Below, piece after piece: positions 44,423 through 53,103 of a stretch of 58,211 nt of DNA. Source of the DNA: Acidobacteriota bacterium (GTDB taxonomy: Bacteria; Acidobacteriota; Terriglobia; Terriglobales; Acidobacteriaceae); the NCBI GenBank assembly GCA_021846985.1, contig JAJZVX010000024.1:1-58211 (forward strand), read 5' to 3'. Below the pieces are notes generated by a model, which was given only the letters and a program-made list of their open reading frames with translations, was not told the DNA's origin and ran no database searches. How positions within the stretch are numbered: position 1 is the stretch's first letter; each line of letters begins with the position of its first letter. Both the position numbers and the translations under genes were made by a program.

Positions 44423-45790
44423 TTAAGAGCCGTTTCCGGAGACGATGCCGAGGGCCGCGGCTTCGCGCTTGACGAGGGCGCCGTTTTTGAGATTGCGCAG
44501 GGTTTTGTAGGGCCCGGTGACGATTTCATCGCCTGGCTTGAGACCGGAGAGGACTTCCATCTCTGTCGCTCCGGTAATGCCGGTGGTGACGGGAACGAAG
44601 CGAGCGCGGAGTTTGCCCGAGGAATCCTTGGAGACGACGAAGACGCCCTGGGCGGGGTTGCTTTTGGTGATGGTGGCGGCCTGAACGCCTCCCTGGTGGA
44701 ATTTGTCGGAGGCCGGATCGTACATGGTGAGGGCCTGGATGGGGAGGGCAAGGATGTTGGCTTTGTGGGCGGTGGTGATCTTGGCGGTGGTGGAGAGGCC
44801 GGGTCTGAGATCGTCGGTCGGGTGATCGAGGGTGACGACGACCTTGAAGTCCTTGGCTTCTTCGGTGCCGGAGGTGGACTGGGATGTGGCGATGCCCGTG
44901 GAGCGCAGGAGGGCCTGGTCGCCGACGAGGGTGACGTGGCCTTTGAAAACCTTGCCGGGAAGGGCATCGACGGAGACGTCGGCGGGCTGTCCGAGACGGA
45001 TGTTGACGATGTCGGTTTCGTCGACCTTGACTTCGGCGGTGACCACGCTCATGTTGGCGATGGTCATAATGGTGGAGCCTTCGGTGTTCTGGATACCCTC
45101 GACAACGGTTTCTCCCTCGCGCATGGGCTGGTTGGTCACGACGCCGTCGAAGGGGGCAATGGCCAGGGTACGGTTGAGGAGGTCTTCGTTGACGCGGAGG
45201 GTGGCGACCTGGGTTTGCAGGTGGCCGCGGGCGGAGGCGGTTTGGGCTTTGGCCTGGTTGAGCTGGGCTTTGGCCTGAGCGAGAGCCGCCACGTCGATAT
45301 CGTAGGCGGCTTTTTTGGCGTCGTAGTCCTGCTTGGCGAGGATGCCGGCACTATAGAGGCTCTGGGCGCGGTCCCAGTCGAGTTTTTTCTGTTCGAGGTC
45401 GGCCTGGGCGTGATCGACGTTGGCCTGTTGGGTTTTTTCCGCGGCTATATAAGAGGAGATATCGGTTTTGGCGGCGGCGATATTGGCTTTCTGGGCGCTG
45501 ACATTGGCTTCCTGCTGCACGTTTTCGATGGAGGCGACGACCTGGCCTTTTTTCACATGGTCGCCTTCCTTGACATAGAGGTGGGTGATGCGGCCCATGG
45601 CAGTGGCGCCGAGATTGACGTAGGTTGCGGGCTTGATCTGGCCGGTTCCGCTGATCACCGAGGAAAGGTCCTGGCGCATGACTTTGGCGGTGTAGACCTT
45701 GGTGTATGCCGCCTGCTGCCTGTAGATAAAGACAGCAACCAGCACCGCTACGGCCACAACGGCAAGAACGATCAAGACGATTTTTTTCAT
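44423..45790 (-). CDS. Membrane-fusion adaptor, MacA/HlyD type
   Basis: 455 residues. An N-terminal membrane helix ([20 protein letters not shown]) is followed by a lipoyl half-domain ([23 protein letters not shown]), a ~100-residue alpha-helical hairpin rich in Gln/Lys/Ala, the second lipoyl half ([21 protein letters not shown]), and beta-barrel and membrane-proximal domains ([22 protein letters not shown]). It would bridge inner-membrane transporter and outer-membrane channel. The ABC ATPase gene follows it. ATG 45790 opens directly with the membrane segment. Confidence 0.92.
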   Translation of the reverse strand: MKKIVLIVLAVVAVAVLVAVFIYRQQAAYTKVYTAKVMRQDLSSVISGTGQIKPATYVNLGATAMGRITHLYVKEGDHVKKGQVVASIENVQQEANVSAQKANIAAAKTDISSYIAAEKTQQANVDHAQADLEQKKLDWDRAQSLYSAGILAKQDYDAKKAAYDIDVAALAQAKAQLNQAKAQTASARGHLQTQVATLRVNEDLLNRTLAIAPFDGVVTNQPMREGETVVEGIQNTEGSTIMTIANMSVVTAEVKVDETDIVNIRLGQPADVSVDALPGKVFKGHVTLVGDQALLRSTGIATSQSTSGTEEAKDFKVVVTLDHPTDDLRPGLSTTAKITTAHKANILALPIQALTMYDPASDKFHQGGVQAATITKSNPAQGVFVVSKDSSGKLRARFVPVTTGITGATEMEVLSGLKPGDEIVTGPYKTLRNLKNGALVKREAAALGIVSGNGS

Positions 45791-46140
45791 AGGTTCAGCG
45801 TGCTCCAGATTCTTGCATACCAGTTTACGCAATGGCGCTGCCGACAGTTCCCTGCCATGTGGAGTCCGGGGGGAGGGAGCCGACAGGTCACGAGGGCGCC
45901 CCTACCCCCCCGTGCCATTGCAAGAGCGCGCACCGAGCAAACCCATGCAGATGTGCCCGTTCGGGTTTGTTGCGCCTGCTGATTGGACGGCGGATCTGGG
46001 CGGCAAGTCTCAGGAGGCGGGTGGAAATGGATAACCATAGACCGCGGCTGCGCGTCCAACAGGCGGCCAGCCCTGCACGGAATATTGCCCAGCCCGGTCA
46101 GGGCTCGTAGAATGAGAGAATCGCAGGAGCGCAGGAAGGC
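45791..46140. promoter_or_regulatory. Divergent promoter region between the adaptor and GWxTD genes
   Basis: A 350-bp gap between leftward efflux and rightward GWxTD genes must carry both promoters. It contains C/G-tract sequence (gcgcccctacccccccgtgcc near 45895-45915) resembling the G-rich element at 42.9 kb, read in the opposite orientation. No small gene or clear promoter hexamers were found. Confidence 0.35.
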
Positions 46141-47907
46141 ATGAATCCGAACGGTCGCAGTTTTCTCTTCACCGCAGTGATATGTAGTTTGGCTTGCCTG
46201 AACGCAACCCATCTGTATGGCCGCCAGCACAAAGCATCCGTGTCATCCCAGGACCAGACGCAGCAAGACGCGGCGGACGCCCAGGGTCAGCAGCAGGATC
46301 AGCAGCAGGATCCGTTGCAGCGTCCACGGTCAGACAAGGAGCGATGGGCTGCGCAAAAGGCGGTACGGCAGGAGTTGAAGGGGCCTTACAAGACCTGGCT
46401 GACCCAGGACGTGGCCTACATTATCACGGATTCCGAAGCGAAAGCCTTCAAGAGCCTGAGCAACGACGAAGAGCGGGACGCTTTTATCGAGCAGTTCTGG
46501 CAACGGCGGAATCCGAACCCGGACTCTCCGGAGAACGAATACCGCGACGAACATTACCGGCGGATAGCCTACGCCAATGAGCACTTTGCGGCCGGAGAAC
46601 CCGGCTGGAAGACGGACCGCGGGCGGATTTACATCATGTACGGCAAGCCGGACTCGATTGATTCGCATCCGTCGGGCGGACGCTACGACCGGCCACTGGA
46701 TGAAGGCGGCGGGACGACCACGACGTATCCCTATGAGATATGGAACTACCGCTACATCGATGGCATTGGGGAGAATGTTGACGTCGAGTTTGTGGATAGC
46801 TGCATGTGTGGGGATTATCGCTTCACCATCAACCGGGGCGAAAAGGATGCACTGATGCATGTGCCCACCGGCGGCGAGACGGAGATGGAGAAGCTGAACA
46901 CGGCGCAGCGGCGGAACCGGCTAGGGAGCGGGCCGGAGACTCTGGGCATCGGGACAAGCGGTTCTCTAGCCACCCAGGCGCAATCGAAGGAGTTTGACCG
47001 GATTGCGATGGCGTCGAAGCTGTTTGCGGCGCCTCCGGTGAAGTTCAAGGATTTGGACGCGTTCATCTCCGAGCACAAGATCCTGACCGGGCCAGTTTTC
47101 CCCTTCGACGTGCGCACGGATTTTGTGAAGGTGACGGACAACTCGGTGTTGGTTCCAATCACCCTGCAGATCCGGAACCGGGATATGACGTTTGTGACCA
47201 AGGACGGGGTGGCGAAGGGCGTCGTGAATATTCTGGGCAAGGTGACGACGTTGACGCACAAAGTGGTGCAGACCTTCGAGGATACGGTGTCCGTGGAGCA
47301 GCCGTCCGAGTTGTTGGAGGCGAGCCTGGACAAGGAGTCGGTGTATTGGAAGGCGCTGCCCTTGATGCCGGGGCTTTACCGGCTGGATATTGCGGTGAAG
47401 GACGTGAACAACCCCGATCACATCGGCATCTACGGCCACAGTTTGGATGTGCCGGAATATCGCGACGAGAAGCTGGCGGCATCGTCGCTGATACTGGCAG
47501 ACCGGATGTCCCCCGTCTCTTCGCGGGATATTGGCGGAGGGAACTTCGTGATCGGGAACACGTATATCCGGCCGCGCGTGATGGCCAACCCGCTGTCGCC
47601 GGTGAGCTACAAGCGGGATCAGGATCTGAACTTCTGGATGCAGGTCTACAATCTTGGAATCGACGAAGCGACCAAGTCTAACAACGTCGAGGTTACGTAC
47701 GAGATCACGGACGCCAAGACGGGGGTCGTGTTGCTGGAGAAGCACCTGGATTCAAAAGAGTTGGGCCCACACAGCGACCAGTTGACAGTGAAGAACACAC
47801 TGCCGATGGCGGGATTGCAGCCCGGCAAGTACAAGGTGACGATCAAGGTAAACGACGCCATCACGAAACAAGAGATTGCGCAATCGGCGCCTTTTGTCGT
47901 GCAATAG
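46141..47907 (+). CDS. GWxTD-domain secreted protein
   Basis: 588 residues. A signal-peptide-like N-terminus (FLFTAVICSLACLNATHLYG) is followed by a Gln/Asp-rich linker. The GWxTD domain then begins with YKTWLTQDVAYIITDSEAKAF, with FIEQFWQRRNPNPDSPENEYR and the naming motif GWKTDRGRIYIMYGKPDSID near residue 158. The C-terminal half is beta-rich, with Ig-like strands. GWxTD proteins are common in Acidobacteriota and some other phyla; their function is unknown, but they are predicted to be exported. The next gene encodes an outer-membrane barrel, so an envelope role is likely. Confidence 0.88.
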   Translation: MNPNGRSFLFTAVICSLACLNATHLYGRQHKASVSSQDQTQQDAADAQGQQQDQQQDPLQRPRSDKERWAAQKAVRQELKGPYKTWLTQDVAYIITDSEAKAFKSLSNDEERDAFIEQFWQRRNPNPDSPENEYRDEHYRRIAYANEHFAAGEPGWKTDRGRIYIMYGKPDSIDSHPSGGRYDRPLDEGGGTTTTYPYEIWNYRYIDGIGENVDVEFVDSCMCGDYRFTINRGEKDALMHVPTGGETEMEKLNTAQRRNRLGSGPETLGIGTSGSLATQAQSKEFDRIAMASKLFAAPPVKFKDLDAFISEHKILTGPVFPFDVRTDFVKVTDNSVLVPITLQIRNRDMTFVTKDGVAKGVVNILGKVTTLTHKVVQTFEDTVSVEQPSELLEASLDKESVYWKALPLMPGLYRLDIAVKDVNNPDHIGIYGHSLDVPEYRDEKLAASSLILADRMSPVSSRDIGGGNFVIGNTYIRPRVMANPLSPVSYKRDQDLNFWMQVYNLGIDEATKSNNVEVTYEITDAKTGVVLLEKHLDSKELGPHSDQLTVKNTLPMAGLQPGKYKVTIKVNDAITKQEIAQSAPFVVQ

Positions 47908-48006
47908 AGCGTATGCCCGGCAGCGGAGGCAAGATCGCGGGGCTGCCTGGACGAGACTTTGGGAGAGAATGCCAGGGACGCCGGCAGGTCACGGTTGAGA
48001 GTGATA

Positions 48007-49716
48007 ATGCGCAGGGTCCAAGTCGCGGTATGTGCGGCGCTGATCGCCGTTGGGGGCGCCTCTGCCAGTTGGGCGGCTCACGGATCGGTGTCGGGAGTGG
48101 TACGCGACGCGGCGGGCGTGCCGCAGATCGGGGCGGAGGTTGAGTTACTGCGTCCGGACCTGACGGTGGTGGCGAGCGTCTATACCGACGCGAGGGGGCG
48201 ATACACATTTCCCTCGATTTTTCCCGGCCGTTACGCGGTGAAGGCAATAGGGACGATGTTTCTTCCGTCGATGCGGGAGAACGTGCGGGTGCGCACCAAC
48301 ACCATCGTGAATCTGACGCTGAACACCCTGTATGAGGTCATGCAGTGGCTTCCAGCGCAGCCGCGGGCGGCGAGCGCACAGAGCGACGACTGGGCGTGGA
48401 CGCTGCGATCGGCGGCAAACCGTCCTCTGTTGCGGTGGCTGGAAGACGGGCCGCTGGTGGTGGTGCGGGAAGGGCCGGGTACCGCGCCCAAGCTGAAGGC
48501 GCGGTTGCTGGCGACCGGACAGGCGGGGACATTTGGCGAGAGCGGCGAACGCTACTCGGCAGCGTTGGAGGCGACGCCGGCGAACAGCCGGGAGCTGCTG
48601 GCGCGGGTGGACTTTGATCCCAACACGGATGCGGGGATGGAGTCGATGCTGGGATTCCGCCAGGATCTGGGCTACGCGGGATCGGTGCAGTCGGTGGCGG
48701 CCGTCGCGCTGCATCCCGAGGTCACCGGGACAGGCCCGGGCGGTGCGCAGGCAGGCGCGGGACTGGACGAGGTGGCATTCCGGAGCTGGGAGTCAATCAA
48801 TCTTGGCGGCGCGCTGGAAGCCGATGTGGGGGCGAACCAGGTGTTTGCGCGGTTTGCGCAGAATTCGCCGAACATGGTAACGGCGGCGCTGCCGTTTGCG
48901 ACGGTGGGCTGGCATAGCGGGAATGCAACCGTGCATTACCGCTTGACGACGTTTATGCCCGGGACCGCGGATGTGGATGAGACGCAGTCGGAAGCCTGGC
49001 TGCCTCGGGTGTCGAGCCAGAACGGGATATTGGCGATTGAGCACGGTCTGCACCAGGAGATCGGCTGGGAGCGGCGGACGGATGCCACGGGGATGACGGT
49101 GGTGGTGTACGCCGAGAATATCGACAATCCGGCGCTGGAAGCGATGAGCGACTTTGTGCCGGGGGGTGGGGTGCCCTCGGCGCTGCTGGACCCTGTGAGC
49201 GGACTGTTGCGAATGGCGGGGCCGGATTTTTCGACGACGGGCGTGTTGGCTTCGGTGGAGCGGAACCTGCCGCACGGAAATCATGTTCGTTTGAGCTATG
49301 CCAACGGCGGGGCATTGGTGATGCCGTTGTCGTCAGAGGGCGCGGCCGTCCCGGCTTCGACGGTGCAGATGATTGCAATGGCGCATCCGCGACGCGCGCA
49401 GATGTACGCCCTGTCGCTCTCCGGGGTGATCGACGGAACGGGGACGCGGTGGCAGGCAAGCTACCGCTGGCAGCCGGAAGATACGGTGACGCCGGTGGCG
49501 CCGTTTGCGCAGGATGCCATGGCGCCCTATCTGAACCTGAGCATCCGGCAGCCGATTCACGCGAGGCGGGACGGATACTCGGGGTTCGAGGCGTTGTTTA
49601 ACCTGGGCAACCTGCTGGCCGAGGGCTACCAGCCCTACATGCTGAGCGACGGTTCGATACTGATGTTTGCGCAGAGCCAGCGCAGCATTCAGGCTGGCCT
49701 GGCGTTCACCTTCTAG
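48007..49716 (+). CDS. Outer-membrane barrel with carboxypeptidase-regulatory-like N-terminal domain
   Basis: 569 residues. The signal peptide is MRRVQVAVCAALIAVGGASASWA. An Ig-like carboxypeptidase-regulatory domain (GSVSGVVRDAAGVPQIGAEVELL and DARGRYTFPSIFPGRYAVKA) precedes a long beta-rich region of alternating hydrophobic residues that ends in GLAFTF, with the terminal Phe usual for BAM-inserted barrels. No TonB box or plug domain was recognised, so it is shorter and simpler than the TonB-dependent transporters of this phylum. It follows the GWxTD gene on the same strand after about 100 bases. Confidence 0.72.
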   Translation: MRRVQVAVCAALIAVGGASASWAAHGSVSGVVRDAAGVPQIGAEVELLRPDLTVVASVYTDARGRYTFPSIFPGRYAVKAIGTMFLPSMRENVRVRTNTIVNLTLNTLYEVMQWLPAQPRAASAQSDDWAWTLRSAANRPLLRWLEDGPLVVVREGPGTAPKLKARLLATGQAGTFGESGERYSAALEATPANSRELLARVDFDPNTDAGMESMLGFRQDLGYAGSVQSVAAVALHPEVTGTGPGGAQAGAGLDEVAFRSWESINLGGALEADVGANQVFARFAQNSPNMVTAALPFATVGWHSGNATVHYRLTTFMPGTADVDETQSEAWLPRVSSQNGILAIEHGLHQEIGWERRTDATGMTVVVYAENIDNPALEAMSDFVPGGGVPSALLDPVSGLLRMAGPDFSTTGVLASVERNLPHGNHVRLSYANGGALVMPLSSEGAAVPASTVQMIAMAHPRRAQMYALSLSGVIDGTGTRWQASYRWQPEDTVTPVAPFAQDAMAPYLNLSIRQPIHARRDGYSGFEALFNLGNLLAEGYQPYMLSDGSILMFAQSQRSIQAGLAFTF

Positions 49717-49772
49717 AGTTCACTTCCGCGCCAGTTTTCTCTCCGCGCAGGTCTCCTTTCCCAATGGGAGTG

Positions 49773-50738
49773 TCACGCCTTTGTCAGGATGGAGTGAACG
49801 ATTCCGGCGTTTTCGCGGAGTTCGTCTTTGAAGCGGGGAAAGACGCCGACGTAGACGCCGTCGTGGGGCTTGATGCTGTCAAAGGCAGTGCGGAAGGCTT
49901 TCTCGATGCCGTTGTCGGGGATGCGGCCGGCGGCGAGGATCTTGAAGGCGAAGCAGGTTTTCGGGGTCTGGCGCATGACCTTGTACATTTTGGGCGGGTC
50001 GTCCTGGACGTAGACATCGCTGGGCATCTCGGGAAGCTGGCCGTTGAGCAGCTTACGCCACTCCTCGGGGCTTCGGGTGCGGTTGTAGACGCAGCCGGAA
50101 TAGAAGTCCACGTCCCATCCCTGCTCTTCGACCATTTCAATGACTTCCGGCTTGTGCGTGCCGACGCCGACGAGGACGCCGAGGTCGCGGGCGCGCTTGC
50201 ACCACTCGTGTTCTGCGGCCATGGAGCCATTGCGGAAGGCGGCGTCGATCTCTTCGCCGCGGCGCTGGAGGGCCAGCGGTTTCAGGTCGCGGACGAGTGC
50301 GGCGGGATCGTCGTTGGCGGTGACCTGGATGATCAGGTGCATCTTGCCACCCTCGGACTGGAAGCGGGCCAGATCCTCGGGAGCGCGGTTGACGTTGACG
50401 TAGTTGAAGGCGTTGATGCCGAAGCTGTTGGCGTGGTGGAGCACTTCGCAGACGCGCCCGGGCGTGTACCAGGCGCGCATGGCGAGGTCAAAGTTGTTGT
50501 TGTAGTGGGAGAAGCCGTACATGGGATTGACGCCGAGGACAAGGCGGCTGATTTCGGCGTTGCCGAACTTCATTTTTGGCACCTGTACCGGCGGGGCATT
50601 GGAGGGCTCCGCCGTGGGCGTGTACTCGGCCTGGGGGGCTGGTTGCTGACCGGCGGCCATCCTGGCTGTTGTGCCGCTCATAACGCCCGCGGCAAGCGCC
50701 GCAGTGGATTGCAGGAATTTCCGCCGGGTGTTGGACAT
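49773..50738 (-). CDS. Tat-exported protein with aldo/keto-reductase-like TIM-barrel features
   Basis: 321 residues. The leader MSNTRRKFLQSTAALAAG has a twin-arginine motif (TRRKFLQ), so folded export, often with a cofactor, is predicted. The mature part shows KFGNAEISRLVLGVNPMYG at the start and CFAFKILAAGRI near the end, strand-loop patterns similar to aldo/keto reductases, but no catalytic tetrad was identified. Function is therefore uncertain. ATG 50738 was chosen because it opens directly with the Tat leader; 25 further codons upstream are not leader-like. Divergent from the URO-D-family gene. Confidence 0.7.
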   Translation of the reverse strand: MSNTRRKFLQSTAALAAGVMSGTTARMAAGQQPAPQAEYTPTAEPSNAPPVQVPKMKFGNAEISRLVLGVNPMYGFSHYNNNFDLAMRAWYTPGRVCEVLHHANSFGINAFNYVNVNRAPEDLARFQSEGGKMHLIIQVTANDDPAALVRDLKPLALQRRGEEIDAAFRNGSMAAEHEWCKRARDLGVLVGVGTHKPEVIEMVEEQGWDVDFYSGCVYNRTRSPEEWRKLLNGQLPEMPSDVYVQDDPPKMYKVMRQTPKTCFAFKILAAGRIPDNGIEKAFRTAFDSIKPHDGVYVGVFPRFKDELRENAGIVHSILTKA

Positions 50739-50907
50739 GGAGAGAGACCGCCTTTCGCTGGTTTGCCGATTCGCGTTTGCGCGTCTGGATTGAGAAACAC
50801 GCCATTTTAGCACCGGGTTGATGGGAAAGGCGACGTGACCGGCGCCAGGCGGATTGGAAAAAGGAAAGGTATAGGATCGAATCGACTGGAATGGGACGGA
50901 GGAGGAG

Positions 50908-52182
50908 ATGTCCGGAGAGACGGAGGCAAGCAGCCGGGAGCGGCTGGCGGCGGTACTGAATCACAGGCAGCCCGATCGAGTGCCGATCGACTTTGGCGGC
51001 TCGACCGTGACGGGGATGCATGTGAGCGTGGTGGCGGCGCTGCGGGATTACTACGGGCTGGAGAAACGGCCGGTGCGCGTGCACGAGCCTGCCCAGATGC
51101 TGGGGCTGATCGACGAGGATCTGCAGGACGCGATGGGCGTGGATGTCACGGGCATTTTCCGGAGAGGAACGAAGTTCGGCGTTCCGATGGACCACTGGAA
51201 GAGTTGGGTGCTGAACGGGTTGGAGGTGCTGGTTCCGGATGGCTTTGTGACTACAGTGGATGCCAACGGCGATACGCTGGTCTACCCGGAAGGCGACCTG
51301 ACCGTGGCTGCCAGCGGACGGATGCCGCAAGGAGGCTACTTCTTTGATGCCATCGTGCGGCAGGAGCCGTTCAGGGAAGAGGATCTGAATCCCGAGGACA
51401 ATCTGGAAGAGTATGGTCCGGTCACGGAGGAGGATCTGGAGTTTCTGATGCGGCAGGTGGAGGAGGCGGGGACGAGACGCGGCCTGATGGCGGGCTTTGG
51501 CGGGACGGCGCTGGGCGACATTGCGAACGTGCCGGGCTCGAGCCTGAAGCATCCCAAAGGGATCAGGGATATTGCAGAGTGGTATATCACGACGCGCAGC
51601 CGGCAGGATTATATCCACAAGGTGTTTGAGGTTCAGGTGGAGATCGCGCTCAAGAACCTGGAGCGGATTTATGCGCGGGTGGGCGACCGCGTGCAGGTGG
51701 CGTACCTTTGCGGAACGGACTTTGGCACGCAGAACTCGACCTTCTGCTCGGAGAAGACGCTGCGCGAGCTTTACCTGCCGCACTACAAGCGGATGAACGA
51801 CTGGATTCACGAGCACACGGCGTGGAAGACCTTCAAACACACGTGCGGCTCGGTGGTAAAGCTGCTGCCGGCGCTGATCGATGCGGGGTTCGACATTCTG
51901 AATCCGGTGCAGTGCTCGGCCGCGGGCATGGAGCCCGGGACGCTGAAGGAGCAGTTCGGCGACCGGCTGGTGTTCTGGGGCGGAGGCGTGGACACGCAGA
52001 AAGTGCTGCCTTTCGGGAGTGCGGCGGAGGTACGGGAACAGGTGCTGCGGCGGTGCGAAATCTTCGCGCCCGGCGGCGGATTTGTCTTCAATGCGATTCA
52101 CAATGTGCAGGCCTGCACGCCGGTCGAGAACATTGTGGCCATGGTGAACGCGGTGCATGAGTTCAACGGCAAGAGAAGGTGA
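50908..52182 (+). CDS. Uroporphyrinogen decarboxylase-family protein, MtaA/CmuA-like methyltransferase type
   Basis: 424 residues. URO-D-like TIM barrel: RERLAAVLNHRQPDRVPIDFGG at the start, a core with FKHTCGSVVKLLPALIDAGFDILNPVQ, then LVFWGGGVDTQKVLPFG and a GGGFVFNAIHNVQACTP end. His311 and Cys313 (HTC) match the zinc-site motif of methylcobalamin-dependent methyltransferases rather than HemE, so a corrinoid methyl transfer role is likelier than haem synthesis. No corrinoid protein is adjacent. A GGAGGAGGAG tract directly before the ATG supports the start. Confidence 0.82.
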   Translation: MSGETEASSRERLAAVLNHRQPDRVPIDFGGSTVTGMHVSVVAALRDYYGLEKRPVRVHEPAQMLGLIDEDLQDAMGVDVTGIFRRGTKFGVPMDHWKSWVLNGLEVLVPDGFVTTVDANGDTLVYPEGDLTVAASGRMPQGGYFFDAIVRQEPFREEDLNPEDNLEEYGPVTEEDLEFLMRQVEEAGTRRGLMAGFGGTALGDIANVPGSSLKHPKGIRDIAEWYITTRSRQDYIHKVFEVQVEIALKNLERIYARVGDRVQVAYLCGTDFGTQNSTFCSEKTLRELYLPHYKRMNDWIHEHTAWKTFKHTCGSVVKLLPALIDAGFDILNPVQCSAAGMEPGTLKEQFGDRLVFWGGGVDTQKVLPFGSAAEVREQVLRRCEIFAPGGGFVFNAIHNVQACTPVENIVAMVNAVHEFNGKRR

Positions 52183-52202
52183 AGGAAGGCGCGCGGGCGG
52201 CT

Positions 52203-52231
52203 TTGGCAGGGGGCGGCGCGTATGGTATATT
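52203..52231 (+). promoter_or_regulatory. Sigma-70-type promoter of the tRNA-Lys gene
   Basis: TTGGCA at 52203-52208 and TATATT at 52226-52231 are separated by an ideal 17 bases. Transcription would start near 52238, giving a 5' leader of about 70 bases before the tRNA. Confidence 0.7.
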
Positions 52232-52308
52232 TTTCAAGTGACAGCAGGTAAATCCTGTGCTGCCCAGGCCTGTCCGGAGCCTTCCGTGATGCGGCCGAAA
52301 AACATGCT

Positions 52309-52384
52309 GGACGCGTAGCTCAACTGGCAGAGCATTCGGCTCTTAACCGACAGGTTGAAGGTTCGATTCCTTCCGCGTCCACCA
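52309..52384 (+). tRNA. tRNA-Lys (anticodon CTT)
   Basis: 76 bases fold into a standard cloverleaf. Acceptor GGACGCG pairs with CGCGTCC, the D stem is GCTC/GAGC, the anticodon loop is CTCTTAA (anticodon CTT, reads AAG), and the T arm is GAAGG-TTCGATT-CCTTC. The 3' CCA is encoded. One mismatch closes the anticodon stem (T27-C43). The gene stands alone, with its own promoter and terminator. Confidence 0.95.
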
Positions 52385-52421
52385 TTCAAGACGGAACACC
52401 GACAAGTTGCAGCCACTCCGA

Positions 52422-52444
52422 CCCGCCGCATTGGCGGGTTTTTT
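52422..52444 (+). terminator. Rho-independent terminator after tRNA-Lys
   Basis: A CCCGCC/GGCGGG stem with a 5-base loop (gcatt) is followed at once by six T. It lies 38 bases past the tRNA CCA end and before the convergent regulator gene. Confidence 0.88.
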
Positions 52445-52462
52445 GCTGGCCGCGAGCCGGAG

Positions 52463-52876
52463 CTAAACGCGGACGATCATGACCTCGGTGGCTTTAATGA
52501 GGGCGGCGGCGGTTTGGCCTTTGCGGAGCTGCATTTCGCGCGCCGCGTCGGCGGTGATGATGGAGGTGATGCGCTGGCCGCCGATGGCCAGGACCACCTT
52601 GGCAAGCAGGCCGCTGATCTTGACTTCCAGGACGATGCCGACAAGCTGATTACGGCCGCTGACGGCCCGGAAGCGCGCGCGCGAGCGGATGCGCGGCTCC
52701 GTGGGCTGGGATTTGAGCAGAGGCTTGAGGGCGCTCTGGGCAATGCGATGGTGGCCTCCGGGGGTGCGGACGGTGCCCAGCTTGCCGTGGAGAATCCACT
52801 GCTTGATGGTGGCGTAGCTCACGCCGACTGCGGCGGCAGCCTCGCGGGGAGTAAGGAGAGGATCGGCCTCGGGCAT
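52463..52876 (-). CDS. ModE-like molybdate regulator: excisionase-type HTH plus single Mop (TOBE) domain
   Basis: 137 residues. An N-terminal MerR/excisionase-type helix-turn-helix (LLTPREAAAAVGVSYATIKQW, with GGHHRI as the wing) spans ~8-50. A Mop/TOBE molybdate-binding domain follows at ~70-137 (GRNQLVGIVLEVKISGLLAKV, TADAARE, KATEVMIVRV). Classical ModE has a different winged helix and two Mop domains; this short form is seen beside molybdate genes in some bacteria. ATG 52876 has GAGG 7 bases upstream; the longer frame is Cys/Arg-rich shadow sequence. It is divergent from the mod operon and most likely its molybdate-sensing regulator. Confidence 0.86.
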   Translation of the reverse strand: MPEADPLLTPREAAAAVGVSYATIKQWILHGKLGTVRTPGGHHRIAQSALKPLLKSQPTEPRIRSRARFRAVSGRNQLVGIVLEVKISGLLAKVVLAIGGQRITSIITADAAREMQLRKGQTAAALIKATEVMIVRV

Positions 52877-53052
52877 AGGGTGACCTCGCGCTCGCAAGCA
52901 GCGGAGTGCGGCTTGCCAGCAGGAAGAGAGTATATCCCAGCCGCGTGCCGGGCGTGCGGGACGCAGTGCAGGCACGCAGCGCAGAGCGCTGCGCAGGTTG
53001 GAGCACACACAAAGAGTCTCGACAGGGCGAAAGGCGCGCGAGGGAAAGACGA

Positions 53053-53085
53053 GTCGTATAGAATCGATAATATAAGTCATATAGA
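53053..53085 (+). promoter_or_regulatory. Direct repeat in the mod promoter region, candidate ModE-like operator
   Basis: gtcgtataga (53053-53062) and gtcatataga (53076-53085) differ by one base and are 23 bases apart, about two helical turns. The AT-rich block between them (gataatata) is the only promoter-like sequence before the mod operon. Position between regulator and operon suggests a regulator site; binding is inferred. Confidence 0.5.
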
Positions 53086-53103
53086 GTTGGAGACATCACA
53101 TCA

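Noticed and set aside
50488..52158. Long minus-strand frame of 556 codons opposite the URO-D-family gene
   Set aside because: It lies antisense to a clear family member and its translation is Arg/His-rich without domain motifs: a GC-rich shadow frame.
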